A stretch of DNA of 64,000 nt. It comes from Myxococcus fulvus (GTDB lineage Bacteria; Myxococcota; Myxococcia; Myxococcales; Myxococcaceae). The position numbers and the translations under genes are program-made. Of the stretch, positions 38,300 to 47,184 are shown one piece after another. The notes below the pieces were generated by a model. That model was given only the letters and a program-made list of their open reading frames with translations, was not told the DNA's origin and did not search any database. Within the stretch, counting starts at the first letter, position 1. Each line of letters starts with the position of its first letter. Where the stretch lies: positions 248,001 through 312,000 of the forward strand of contig NZ_FOIB01000007.1 of assembly GCF_900111765.1 (NCBI RefSeq), read 5' to 3'.

Positions 38300-39445
38300 A
38301 TGGCGCGCGTCCATCCCTTCACGGCCCTGCTGACCCCGCTGGCTCGGACCCTCGAGCCCAGCGGCTACGTGCCGCGCAGCAACGCGGTGCCCCAGCCTTC
38401 CCACGTCCGGCCCCTGCTGGAGGCCGCCAACCCCACGGCGGAGCTGCGACGCCAGCGGGAGTCGGGCACCTTGCTGCGCGACGCCCGGCCCGCGCTCTAC
38501 GTGGTGGAGGTCCACAGCCCGGCGGGCAAGCTGGGCGGCCCCCCGGTCCGCTACCTGCTGTGCGCGCTGCGTCCGGACGCGGGCACCCCGCTGGAGGATG
38601 ACCCGTACCGGCCCCGTGCCTGGGAGGCCGAGCCCGCCGTCACGCTGACCGCGGACGACCACGGGGTCTTCCGGGGCCTGCTGGCCGAGGCGAGCGAGCG
38701 CTCCACCCTGGTGTGGGAAGGGGACTACGACGGCCACCGGCTGTCGTTGCGCCGCATCGAGCCTTCCCCTGTCTCCAAGCGCATCCAGGCCGTGCTGGAC
38801 GAGGCCCCCATGCGTCCGCTCAGCGCGCTGGCGGAAGGAGGGCCCACGCTGGCCGCGGTGGTTCCCCTGTCGGACCCGGGGCTGGAGGTGCTCCCCATCC
38901 ACCGCGCGCTCAAGGGCGTGGAGACGTTCAAGGAGGAGACCTTCCTCACCCTCGTCACGGCCTACGCGCGGGTGTACGAGCTGGACGAGCCGCTCGACAC
39001 ACCGCGAGGGCTCATCGCCGCGCGGGAGCGGCTGGCGACGCTCATCACCGGGCACCACGCGGTGCTGCTGGTGTTGCCGGGCGGTCGTGGCCGCATCCTG
39101 CGCTTCCGGCAGGGGTTGGACCTGGCGCACCTGAAGGGCGCGCCGCGCAACCCGACGCTGCGCAGCCTGGACCTGGCGCTGCTCAACGCGCTGGTGCTGA
39201 GGACGGTGCTGGGCATCCGCGAGCCCGAGGCCGCGGGGCATCCCCAGGTCTTCCCGGTGCAGGGGCTGGAGACGCTGGTGAAGGGGGTGGAGTCCGGCAC
39301 GTTCCAGGTGGGCTTCGCGCTCAATCCTCCGCCCATCTGGGAGGTGCGCGCGGTGATGGAGGCCCAGGCCACATTGCCGCCGAGGACGCTCCGCGTGGAG
39401 CCGCTGCCTCCGGCGGGCCTGCTGTTCCTCGACACGGAAGCCTAG
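38300..39445 (+). CDS. DUF1015 family protein
   Basis: The 381-residue product resembles DUF1015 proteins: V-H-P-F-x-A-L-x-x start, a central G-H-H-A region and the closing pattern V-x-S-G-T-F-Q-V-G-F-A-L-N-P-P-P with P-P-R-T and G-L-L-F. The usual A-P-P-Y-D-V segment near the N-terminus is replaced by an unrelated sequence, so this is a divergent member. Function of the family is unknown. It is 9 bases before a methyltransferase gene and likely cotranscribed. Confidence 0.7.
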   Translation: MARVHPFTALLTPLARTLEPSGYVPRSNAVPQPSHVRPLLEAANPTAELRRQRESGTLLRDARPALYVVEVHSPAGKLGGPPVRYLLCALRPDAGTPLEDDPYRPRAWEAEPAVTLTADDHGVFRGLLAEASERSTLVWEGDYDGHRLSLRRIEPSPVSKRIQAVLDEAPMRPLSALAEGGPTLAAVVPLSDPGLEVLPIHRALKGVETFKEETFLTLVTAYARVYELDEPLDTPRGLIAARERLATLITGHHAVLLVLPGGRGRILRFRQGLDLAHLKGAPRNPTLRSLDLALLNALVLRTVLGIREPEAAGHPQVFPVQGLETLVKGVESGTFQVGFALNPPPIWEVRAVMEAQATLPPRTLRVEPLPPAGLLFLDTEA

Positions 39446-39454
39446 TCCGCCCGC

Positions 39455-40249
39455 GTGAGGGTGCTGACGCACAGCGCGCCGGACGAGTCGGGGCGCTCGG
39501 CGTCGGAGCTCCAGGCGGGGCCCGGCGAGACGCTGGATGCCATCTGTGGCGGCGCGGTGCGGGTGCTCCAGCGTCGGCTGGGCTATCGCTTCACGCTGGA
39601 CCCGCTGTTGCTGGTGCACTTCGCGGTGTCGGTGGGCGGCGCGGGGCGCGGACGGCTGATGGACCTGGGCACGGGCTGCGGAATCATCCCGCTGGTGCTC
39701 GCCTGTCGCTGGCGTGGCAAGGACCTCCTCGGGCTCGAGCTGCAGCCCGGCCTGTTCTCCCTGGCGCGGCGCAACGTGCTGCTCAACCACTGCGAGCAGG
39801 AGGTGTCACTGGTGCAGGGGGATTTGCGGCGCGTGGACGAGCAGTTCCCGGCGGGCGGCTTCGCACAGGTGCTGTGCAATCCGCCTTACCGCGCGCGGGC
39901 GACGGGGCACACCAGCCTGTCCATGGAGAAGGCGCTGGCGAGGCATGAACTCGCGTGCGAGCTGTCGGACGTGTCGAGGGCCGCGGCGCACCTGCTCGAG
40001 CCCCGGGGTGGGCTGTGCATGGTGTACCCGGCGTCACGCTTCGCGGAGCTGGTGACGGTGCTGCGCGTCTTCGGGCTGGAGCCGTGCGTGGTGCGGTGGG
40101 TCCATCCCCGCGCGGACCGGCCCGCGAAGCTGGTGCTGCTGCACGCGGTGAAGGGCGGTCACCCGGAGCTGACCGTCCTGCCGCCGCTGGTGGTGCACAC
40201 CGAGGAGGAGCACGCCTTCACGGACGAGGTGCGCGCCATGGTGGTGTGA
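39455..40249 (+). CDS. N6-adenine-type methyltransferase (TrmN6/YfiC-like)
   Basis: The 264-residue product has a SAM-binding loop D-L-G-T-G-C-G-I-I-P-L and the N-P-P-Y motif of amino-methyltransferases that act on adenine N6 or glutamine. The early Y-R-F-T-L-D-P-L-L-L segment matches TrmN6/YfiC enzymes, which modify A37 of tRNA-Val. The start is the GTG at 39455. tRNA as substrate is the likeliest, but protein or rRNA cannot be excluded. Confidence 0.8.
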   Translation: MRVLTHSAPDESGRSASELQAGPGETLDAICGGAVRVLQRRLGYRFTLDPLLLVHFAVSVGGAGRGRLMDLGTGCGIIPLVLACRWRGKDLLGLELQPGLFSLARRNVLLNHCEQEVSLVQGDLRRVDEQFPAGGFAQVLCNPPYRARATGHTSLSMEKALARHELACELSDVSRAAAHLLEPRGGLCMVYPASRFAELVTVLRVFGLEPCVVRWVHPRADRPAKLVLLHAVKGGHPELTVLPPLVVHTEEEHAFTDEVRAMVV

Positions 40250-40274
40250 GGGCGGCCCGGTGTGAGCCGCCCTC
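40248..40274. terminator. Hairpin at a convergent junction
   Basis: GAGGGCGGC pairs perfectly with GCCGCCCTC over a 9-base loop, beginning within the methyltransferase stop codon. No T-run follows. It separates that gene from the minus-strand fusion gene ending at 40287. Confidence 0.5.
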
Positions 40275-40286
40275 GGGGAGCCTGTG

Positions 40287-43200
40287 CTACGGCGACGTCT
40301 CGGTGGCCTGACCCGGGGCGGTGGGGGCCGCGGGCGCGGCGGGGATGGGGGCCGCATCTGAGGACTGCTGTACGGGCGCGGGCGTTTCCATCGTCTGGCT
40401 CATGAACACGGCCGGGGCCTGGGAGATGAGTCGCTGCAGGTCCGCCTCCGCGTTGAGGGCCAGGGGGTGGCCGTGGTGCTCGTAGCAGCGCCGCCGCTCA
40501 TCCAGCATCTTGCTGTCCCAGACGGTGAAGGGCTCGGTGGGCTCCAGCACGGAGACGCACAGGCCCATCCAGTCCACGAGCTTCGCGAGCTCGATGCGGG
40601 TCTCCTCGCGCGCCAAGGTCAGCGAGTCCGCCGAGAACGGCTCGGCCAGCACGTCCACCAGCTTGCGGCCCAGTGCCTTGTCCGTTCGAGCGATGACGGC
40701 CAGCTCCGGGAAGATGGAGGAGGTCACCTCTCGCGCCGGCCATGGATTCGTGCGCAGGGCGATGAGCCCGCGCTCGAACAGGGCGGCGGCCTCGGGCAGC
40801 TTGCGCTGTCGCATCCGCAGTACCCCCTCGAGCAGGTCCGCCTCCACGGGGAGCGTCGCGCGCATGGGCTCGAGATACTTCAGGGCCTCCTCGTCGCCGA
40901 CACTCGCGAGCACCCGCGCCAGCACCAGTTGTTCGCGCGGGCCCACCGGCTCCCACCGCTCCTTCTTCCAGTGCGTGTGGATGGCACCCAACTGCCCCTT
41001 GTTGAACGCGTCGATGATGGGAACCCAGCTCTTCACGACGGAGCTGTTGGCCTCCTCGCGCGACAGCGGGATGGTGTACCAGGCGCGGTTGACGGCCACC
41101 CGGTCCCAGTTCACCTGTCCCTTGATGTCCGGACGGCCCGTGCCCAGCACGTTCGTCATGGACCACAGCGTGCGGATGGAGAATCCGGTATCACGGCCCA
41201 GGCTGCGCGCGAAGGCGAACTCCATGAAGGAGACGTCGTCCGTGTTGATGAGCTCCTGGCTCTCCTCCGCCACCTTGGTGGTGAAGGCGGGACCGGCCAC
41301 GAAGCGCGCGAGCACGCCCTCCACCTCATCCGTGCGCCAGGTCGCGCGCAGCGCACTGCGGTAGGGCTCCTCCGCGATGCGGGTCCGCATCCTGTCGACG
41401 TCGTGGACCAGGGGCTTGCGCGTCGCCACGAGCAGCAGGTCCCCGGAGTGGACCTGCCACGTCTCCACGGCCTCGAACTCCGAGGAGAGCGTGGCATAGG
41501 CGCTCTGCACCGTGAGCGCGTCCACTTCATAGGCCTGGAGCCACTGGACGAAGATGCCGCCCTCGGCCAGGCGCTCCTTCACGGCCTGATAGAAGTCGCG
41601 CGTGAAGAGGCTGGAGATGCCCGCGCGGTAGGGGTTGGACGGCTCGGAGAAGATGATGTCGTAGCGCTGCCGCGTGGTGAGCAGGACCTCGCGCGCGTCG
41701 GCGATGAACGTGTGGACCTTGGGGTTGTCCATCACCTTCTGGTTGACCGCCTCGCAGCGCCGCGCGACGTCGAGGATGGCGGGCTCGATCTCCACCACGT
41801 CCACGCGCTCCATGCCCGGCACGGCACCCAGCCAGCCCGCCGTGCTGCCGGTTCCCAGGCCGATGACGAGCGAGTTGCGGGCCTCCTGATGGAGCAGCGC
41901 GCCCAGCAGGCCGCTCATCACCTGGGTCGGCGCGTCACCGATGGCGTTGCCGTCCGACTTGCCGTTGACGATGAAGGACAGGCCGTTGTCGGAGTTGAGC
42001 GCGACGCTGCTCTCGACGCCATCCTTCTCCCACACGATGCCGCGCGACTTGCTGCGCACCCACGCATCGATGTGGTTGAGTGTCGGGTTGGCGAGCGCGG
42101 CGCGTCCGGCGCCCACGCTGCCGTGCCGCCACGCCGCGGTGGGGCCTTGGGTCGACAGCAGCACCAGCGCGAGCACGGCGACGGAGATGGGGACGAACAG
42201 CGCCGGCATCTGGCGCTCCAGCTTCAGCGACAGCGCCGCGGACGCGAGGCCCAGCACGGCGAGGATGCCCGCGACGAGCTGCCAGGTGACCGGCGCGCTC
42301 ATCAGCGGAATCACGCCGAAGCCCCCCGCCAGTGAGCCGACGATGGAGCCCACCGTGTTCCAGGCATAGACTTGGCCCACCTGCTTGCCCACGTCCTGGC
42401 TGCCCTTGCCCACGAGCGCGAGCAGCAGCGGGAACTGCACGCCGGAGATGAACGCCGCGGGGAGGATGACCACCGAGCCCACCAGGGCCCACCCCAGCAT
42501 CATTCCTCCGAAGCCGGCGCCGCCCAAGGGACGCAGCAGCGCGGCGAACACCGCGAGCCTGTCTCCCAGCGCGAAGGGCAGGGCGATGAACGCGGCCTCC
42601 AGGGCACACGTCAGCGCGAAGCCCGACAGCGTGGCCGGCCGATGCCGGAAGACGATGGAGTAGGCCGCGCCTCCCAGACCGATGCCGAGCAACGCCATGG
42701 CCAGGATGAGGCCGAAGGTGAAGGTGGTACCACCCAGGATGGGGCCCAGCATCCGGTACCAGACGAGCTCCATCAGGAGGAACGAGAAGCCGACGAGCAG
42801 GGCCGCCACCAGCGCGAACATGGACGAGGGCGTCGCGCGCGCCACGGAACTGGAGGGCTGTGCCACCGGTGCGGCGACGACGTCCGCGGGGACGGGCGCG
42901 GGCTGGGGCTCGGACGCGGCCTGGGGCTTCGCCGCCGCGGCTTCCGGCTCCATCGAGCGGCTCACGCTGCGCGCGCAGATGGCGACGGCCGCGTTGAGGA
43001 GGCAGGCGATCCACAGCGTGGTGCGGTTGCCGTACACCTCCAGCATGAAGAAGGTGGACAGCGTCGCGCCGGTGACGGCGCCCAGCGTGTTGACGCCGTA
43101 GAGGATGGCGAGGTGTCGACGCGCGGGGTCCTCATCCGACTGCACCGCGCGCGCGGCGGCCGGCAGCGTGCCGCCCATCAACACCGTCGGCACGGCGAGC

Positions 43201-43568
43201 ACGAGCGTGGAGAGCACCAGCCGCGCCACACTGCCGCCGAAGAGTCCCAGGCTGGGCGTGCCGCCGACACCGATGTAGGCCGCGCGTGCCAGCTCCACCA
43301 GGAACGGGCTCAGGCCCGCGGTGGCCGCGATGAGCAGCTCCAGGTTGGCGTAGTAGTTCAGCGGGCGTGGGTTCCGGTCCGCGCGGGCACCGAGCAGCAC
43401 ACCGCCCAGCCCCAGCCCCGCCATGAAGATGGCCAGCACGGCCGCCGACGCCGCGGTGCTGGCGCCGAAGATGAGACGGAACTCCCGCAGCCACACCGTC
43501 TGGTAGACAAGGGCGCAGAGCCCCGAGCCGAACAGCAACGGGGCGACCCTCGACACACGTGAAATCAT
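40287..43568 (-). CDS. MFS transporter / spermidine synthase fusion protein
   Basis: The 1093-residue product has about 12-14 hydrophobic segments (residues 1-460) that form an MFS-like membrane part split by an Ala/Pro linker near 205-240. A spermidine-synthase-type domain follows (about 500-720), with a SAM-like loop V-I-G-L-G-T-G-S-T-A-G, V-E-I-E-P-A-I and a D-I-I-F-S-E-P-S-N-P motif. The C-terminal 370 residues are helical and unassigned. Such fusions are common in Deltaproteobacteria, and their substrate is unknown. The usual D in the second aminopropyl motif is not clear. The ATG at 43568 is preferred to the TTG at 43571. Confidence 0.85.
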   Translation of the reverse strand: MISRVSRVAPLLFGSGLCALVYQTVWLREFRLIFGASTAASAAVLAIFMAGLGLGGVLLGARADRNPRPLNYYANLELLIAATAGLSPFLVELARAAYIGVGGTPSLGLFGGSVARLVLSTLVLAVPTVLMGGTLPAAARAVQSDEDPARRHLAILYGVNTLGAVTGATLSTFFMLEVYGNRTTLWIACLLNAAVAICARSVSRSMEPEAAAAKPQAASEPQPAPVPADVVAAPVAQPSSSVARATPSSMFALVAALLVGFSFLLMELVWYRMLGPILGGTTFTFGLILAMALLGIGLGGAAYSIVFRHRPATLSGFALTCALEAAFIALPFALGDRLAVFAALLRPLGGAGFGGMMLGWALVGSVVILPAAFISGVQFPLLLALVGKGSQDVGKQVGQVYAWNTVGSIVGSLAGGFGVIPLMSAPVTWQLVAGILAVLGLASAALSLKLERQMPALFVPISVAVLALVLLSTQGPTAAWRHGSVGAGRAALANPTLNHIDAWVRSKSRGIVWEKDGVESSVALNSDNGLSFIVNGKSDGNAIGDAPTQVMSGLLGALLHQEARNSLVIGLGTGSTAGWLGAVPGMERVDVVEIEPAILDVARRCEAVNQKVMDNPKVHTFIADAREVLLTTRQRYDIIFSEPSNPYRAGISSLFTRDFYQAVKERLAEGGIFVQWLQAYEVDALTVQSAYATLSSEFEAVETWQVHSGDLLLVATRKPLVHDVDRMRTRIAEEPYRSALRATWRTDEVEGVLARFVAGPAFTTKVAEESQELINTDDVSFMEFAFARSLGRDTGFSIRTLWSMTNVLGTGRPDIKGQVNWDRVAVNRAWYTIPLSREEANSSVVKSWVPIIDAFNKGQLGAIHTHWKKERWEPVGPREQLVLARVLASVGDEEALKYLEPMRATLPVEADLLEGVLRMRQRKLPEAAALFERGLIALRTNPWPAREVTSSIFPELAVIARTDKALGRKLVDVLAEPFSADSLTLAREETRIELAKLVDWMGLCVSVLEPTEPFTVWDSKMLDERRRCYEHHGHPLALNAEADLQRLISQAPAVFMSQTMETPAPVQQSSDAAPIPAAPAAPTAPGQATETSP

Positions 43569-43718
43569 CAATCGGTTCTCTCGTCGGGGGACGGTCTCGA
43601 GGGGGGTGAGGCCGTCCTTACGGCGCGAGAGTGTCGCAGAGATCCCCGCGCCATTTCCATGGCGCTCGGTCCTTCGTCCACTCGGAGGGCATGCGTCCTC
43701 CGGGCGGCCGGACGTGGA

Positions 43719-44882
43719 TCAGGGCGCTGGGGCCTGCTCGACCCCCACCTTGGCCTCACTCCCGGAGGGGGCGGCGGCCTCGGCCGCGCGGCGCTCCTCC
43801 TTGCAGAAGGCCAGTCGCTCCTGGATGACGGACAGGGGGACGGCCATCTCCAGGGTGAAGGAGTTGCCGTCGGGCTTCACCTTGGCGAAGTCGAGCAACT
43901 GGGCCAGGTCCTTGTCCTCGCCGGCCTGCGCCTTGATGCGCGCCAGCGACAGCGCGGCGCCCAGGGACTTGCCCAGGTCCGTCACGTCATCGGCGTTCGG
44001 GCCCTGGATCTCCGCCACCAGCGCCACGTCGGAGCTGGCGTCCAGGTGCAGCTCCACGTTCTGCGCCACGTCACGCAGCCGCTGCGCGAGCGCCGCCTGC
44101 TCCTTCGGCAGCAGCCGGGCGATGTGCTCCACCGACAGCACGCCGTACATCTCGCCGTACGTGCTGTTCTCGGAGATGGCGGGCGGCTCGTCCGGCCCAC
44201 GCCCCTCCACGCGGTCGATGGCGGCCTTCACCTCGTCGGGAGACCTGCCCATGACGAGCAGCTGGTTGTTCCACGTCCCGATGGAGGGCCCACCCCGGCG
44301 CGTGACGGTGGTGCCGTCCTTCATCGTGTCGGTGGACTCGCCCGGCTCGTACACGCGCGCGCCCTGGCCATAGTCCGCGGACACGCGGTCCCCCAACAGC
44401 TCCTGGTAGCGCGCGTTGCTGAAGTTGCCCGACAGCATCATCCCCTCGTCGGTGATGACCAGCCGGTCCAGGTCCTGGAGTGGATCCACGCCGCTCTTCT
44501 GACGGAACTCGTCCAACTGCTTGCCGCCGTCGCGCATCATGCAGTCCAGCAGCAGCGCGCCGATGGGCGAGTGCCTCAGCGCGTTGGCCTCGATGACCAC
44601 CGCCGTCTTGCCCGGGCCCCGGGGCAGGGCCGCGAGCAGCGGATCCCTCGGCTTCGCGGGCACGGCGGCCTGCTCGCCCGCGTCCGGCGCGACGGGCGTG
44701 GGCTGTGTCCTGCGCCGCTCCGCGCGCTCCCGCTCCGGCGCGCGCATCCGCCGGGGGAAGTCCACCTTCGGCTCCTCGGTCTCGGTCTTGTCGCCCTGAC
44801 CCAGGAACATCAACACCGCCGCGGCCACGAACAGCAGCGCCGCCATCGCCAACCACGCCCCTCGCTTCTGGCGCCTCTCCAT
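43719..44882 (-). CDS. Membrane-anchored protein, third gene of an ABC exporter operon
   Basis: The 387-residue product has one N-terminal membrane segment (about 9-27), a charged linker rich in Arg/Glu/Pro and a soluble domain of about 300 residues with no recognised motif. It starts 1 base before the permease stop region (44884), so it belongs to the ABC operon. It may be a periplasmic partner or the exported or protected factor, but that is inference from position. Confidence 0.75.
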   Translation of the reverse strand: MERRQKRGAWLAMAALLFVAAAVLMFLGQGDKTETEEPKVDFPRRMRAPERERAERRRTQPTPVAPDAGEQAAVPAKPRDPLLAALPRGPGKTAVVIEANALRHSPIGALLLDCMMRDGGKQLDEFRQKSGVDPLQDLDRLVITDEGMMLSGNFSNARYQELLGDRVSADYGQGARVYEPGESTDTMKDGTTVTRRGGPSIGTWNNQLLVMGRSPDEVKAAIDRVEGRGPDEPPAISENSTYGEMYGVLSVEHIARLLPKEQAALAQRLRDVAQNVELHLDASSDVALVAEIQGPNADDVTDLGKSLGAALSLARIKAQAGEDKDLAQLLDFAKVKPDGNSFTLEMAVPLSVIQERLAFCKEERRAAEAAAPSGSEAKVGVEQAPAP

Positions 44883-44883
44883 C

Positions 44884-45720
44884 TCAGTAGTCCTTTCCCT
44901 CGAACCGCCAGAATCCCACCACCAGCGCCGCCATCCCGAAGACGAAGACGCCCAGCAGCAGCGTCCCCAGCGAACTCACCTCCAGCGGCAGCGACGCGGC
45001 CAGGTCCCCCGCGGCCTCCGCCAGCGCCGACAGCCGGGGGAGCAGCAGCGTCACTCCGAGGAAGGCGTCGCGGCTCAGCCCCTCCTCGAAGAACCGGGCG
45101 ATCTGCTGCCGGTTGCCCGCGATGATGCCGCCCACCATGAAGGCGAAGCCCGCCGCCGCGCACAGCGCCGCGCTGCGCACCAGCGTCGCCGTGGTCAGCA
45201 TCACCGCGTACACCGCCGCGAAGCCCACGCACGCCATCAGCCCCGCGACGAGCGGCCCCACCGTCCAGTACCCCGCCTTCACCCCGAAGATGAGCACCAG
45301 CCCCGTGGTGCCATACAGCGTCCCGCCCAGGGCCAGCGTCATCACCCCCAGGAACGTCCCCGCGAGCAGGTGCCAGCGCTGGATGGGCAGCGCGAGCAGG
45401 TGCTCGATGCGCCCCGGCGACATCAGGCTGGGCGCGAAGTCCGAGCACGCGACGATGCCGAACAGGATGCCGCCGTAGAACACGATGAACGCCGCCGCCT
45501 GGTACACCGGCCGCAACGCCACGTCGACGGACTGGATGTTCGCGCGGATGTCCTGACCGAACAGCCGCGACGCCGCCAGCGCCCCGTCGATGACCTCCAG
45601 CCGCAGGCTGAGCGCCACCACCGCCAGCACCAGGGTGATGCCCACCATGAAGGCGAGGATGAACTTGCGCGACACCGCCTCGCGCAGCACGTAACCCGCG
45701 ATTCCCACCACCGGCCTCAT
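44884..45720 (-). CDS. ABC-2 type transporter permease
   Basis: The 278-residue product has about six hydrophobic segments and a long loop after the first, typical of ABC-2 permeases that pair with a separate ATPase. Its start overlaps the ATPase stop by 4 bases (ATGA). Together they probably form an exporter. The substrate is unknown. Confidence 0.85.
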   Translation of the reverse strand: MRPVVGIAGYVLREAVSRKFILAFMVGITLVLAVVALSLRLEVIDGALAASRLFGQDIRANIQSVDVALRPVYQAAAFIVFYGGILFGIVACSDFAPSLMSPGRIEHLLALPIQRWHLLAGTFLGVMTLALGGTLYGTTGLVLIFGVKAGYWTVGPLVAGLMACVGFAAVYAVMLTTATLVRSAALCAAAGFAFMVGGIIAGNRQQIARFFEEGLSRDAFLGVTLLLPRLSALAEAAGDLAASLPLEVSSLGTLLLGVFVFGMAALVVGFWRFEGKDY

Positions 45721-46661
45721 GCCGCCACCTCCGCCCGCGTCGCGCCGGCGCCCATGGTCCCCAGCAGCACCGACTCCAAGTCCATCCCGTCCCGCCGCAG
45801 CTCCACCAGCAGCGCGCCCGCCGCCCGCGCCCGATCCAACGCGCCGTTGAGCACCGCCGCGTCCTCGGCCTCCACGTGGTACACGCCGTCCGCCCGCGCC
45901 TGGGTGAAGCCCGCGAGCGCCAGCGCCTCCGCACTGGACCCCGGCGCGAAGCGCGCCACCCACCGCGAGCCCCCGCGCACCAGCTCCTCCAACCGACCCT
46001 CGCGCACCACCCGTCCGTCCGCGAGGATGGCCACGCGATCACACACGCGCTCCGTCTCCGCCAGGAGGTGCGAGTTCAGGAACAGCGTCGTGCCGCGCCG
46101 CACCTCCTCCTGGAGGATGCGCCGCACCTCCATGCGCCCCATCGGGTCGATGCCGTCCGTGGGCTCGTCCAGGATGAGCAGCTCCGGCTCCCCGACGAGC
46201 GCCGCCGCCAGCCCCAATCGCTGACGCATGCCCTTGGAGTACCCACCAATCTTCCGGCCCACGGCGTCCGAGAGGCCCACGCGCTCGAGCAGCTTCAAGT
46301 GGCCCGGTGCGTCCGGCTTCAGGCCCTTGAGCTGGCGCACCGTCGCGAGGAACGCGGTGGGCGTCCACGAGCCGGGCAGGTGCAGGCGCTCGGGCAGGTA
46401 GCCGATGCGCGCGCGGATGCGGGCATCCTCGGGCGTGCCACCCAGGACGCGCACGGTGCCCTCGGTGGGCTGGACGATGCCGAGCAGGCTCTTGATGAAC
46501 GTCGTCTTCCCCGCGCCGTTGGGGCCGATGAGGCCGAAGGCACTTCCTTGGGGAACCGACAGGTCCATGCCCCGCAGGGCGATGTTCCCCGTCCTGCGGA
46601 AGGCGCGCTGGTACGTCTTGCGCAGGTTCGTCACTTCGATGGCGGGCGTCTGGGATGTCAC
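45717..46661 (-). CDS. ABC transporter ATP-binding protein
   Basis: The 314-residue ATPase shows Walker A G-P-N-G-A-G-K-T-T, the signature Y-S-K-G-M-R-Q-R, Walker B L-L-I-L-D-E-P-T-D-G-I-D-P and a switch His in N-S-H-L-L. The extra 80 C-terminal residues are typical of ABC-2 exporters. The GTG at 46661 is chosen as it begins the domain; the frame is open further but has no coding character. It powers the permease next to it. Confidence 0.9.
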   Translation of the reverse strand: MTSQTPAIEVTNLRKTYQRAFRRTGNIALRGMDLSVPQGSAFGLIGPNGAGKTTFIKSLLGIVQPTEGTVRVLGGTPEDARIRARIGYLPERLHLPGSWTPTAFLATVRQLKGLKPDAPGHLKLLERVGLSDAVGRKIGGYSKGMRQRLGLAAALVGEPELLILDEPTDGIDPMGRMEVRRILQEEVRRGTTLFLNSHLLAETERVCDRVAILADGRVVREGRLEELVRGGSRWVARFAPGSSAEALALAGFTQARADGVYHVEAEDAAVLNGALDRARAAGALLVELRRDGMDLESVLLGTMGAGATRAEVAA

Positions 46662-46910
46662 GGTCGAAACTGTAGACGAGCCAGCCGTGCGGCGATTGCC
46701 TGTGTCGGTCCGCCGGGGGAGGGGCGTGCGGCCGTGCACCCGCTTCGAATCCCCGCGACCGCGTTTTCGCGGCCCTGGGAAATCGGTTTCGCACGCCCGA
46801 GGTCGCTGCCGCGCCGCGACACCTCGTCGTTTCGCCCCCTTGCGATGTGGCCCCTGGCTGGTCCGTCCCGTGCAACCCACGCCGGCACACCCCAAGGCAG
46901 GAGGAAGTGG

Positions 46911-47120
46911 ATGACGTACGCGGAACGCGTCGAGCAGCAGCGTGAAGAGGCCCGTCGGGAGCTGGCGGCCGCCGAGCAGGAGCTGGCGTCCGGCGGGGAG
47001 GCGGCGCGCGTGCGCTACGCCCGGGCGCTGCACGAGGCGGACCTCGCGGAGGCCCGCGCCCAGCGCCACGCCCGGGAAGACTGGCGTCATCAGCACAGCT
47101 GGAGGCTCGTCGCAGGGTGA
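46911..47120 (+). CDS. Small 69-residue coiled-coil protein
   Basis: A strong GGAGG lies 7 bases before the ATG. The product is very rich in Glu, Ala, Arg and Gln and should form one long charged helix (E-Q-Q-R-E-E-A-R-R-E-L). No family is recognised. It lies alone between the divergent ABC gene and hemB. The 249-base gap upstream shows a short hairpin CCGCG-TTTT-CGCGG (46759-46772) and no other gene. Confidence 0.65.
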   Translation: MTYAERVEQQREEARRELAAAEQELASGGEAARVRYARALHEADLAEARAQRHAREDWRHQHSWRLVAG

Positions 47121-47184
47121 GCGGGCGGGCGCCCGGACGGAAACGATGAAGGCGTGGGCGCGCCGGTTTATACCGGCGAGCACC

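Noticed and set aside
37007..39790. 927-codon minus-strand frame across 37.0-39.8 kb
   Set aside because: It is opposite two plus-strand genes with signal peptide or family matches, and its product is a His/Arg/Gln-rich shadow sequence.
46741..46752. CGCTTCGAATCC string resembling a tRNA T-loop
   Set aside because: The flanking bases do not form a T-stem, and no acceptor or anticodon arm can be found nearby.
46759..46772. Hairpin CCGCG-TTTT-CGCGG in the gap between the ABC operon and the 69-residue gene
   Set aside because: It is short and follows no gene on either strand, so I do not call it a terminator.
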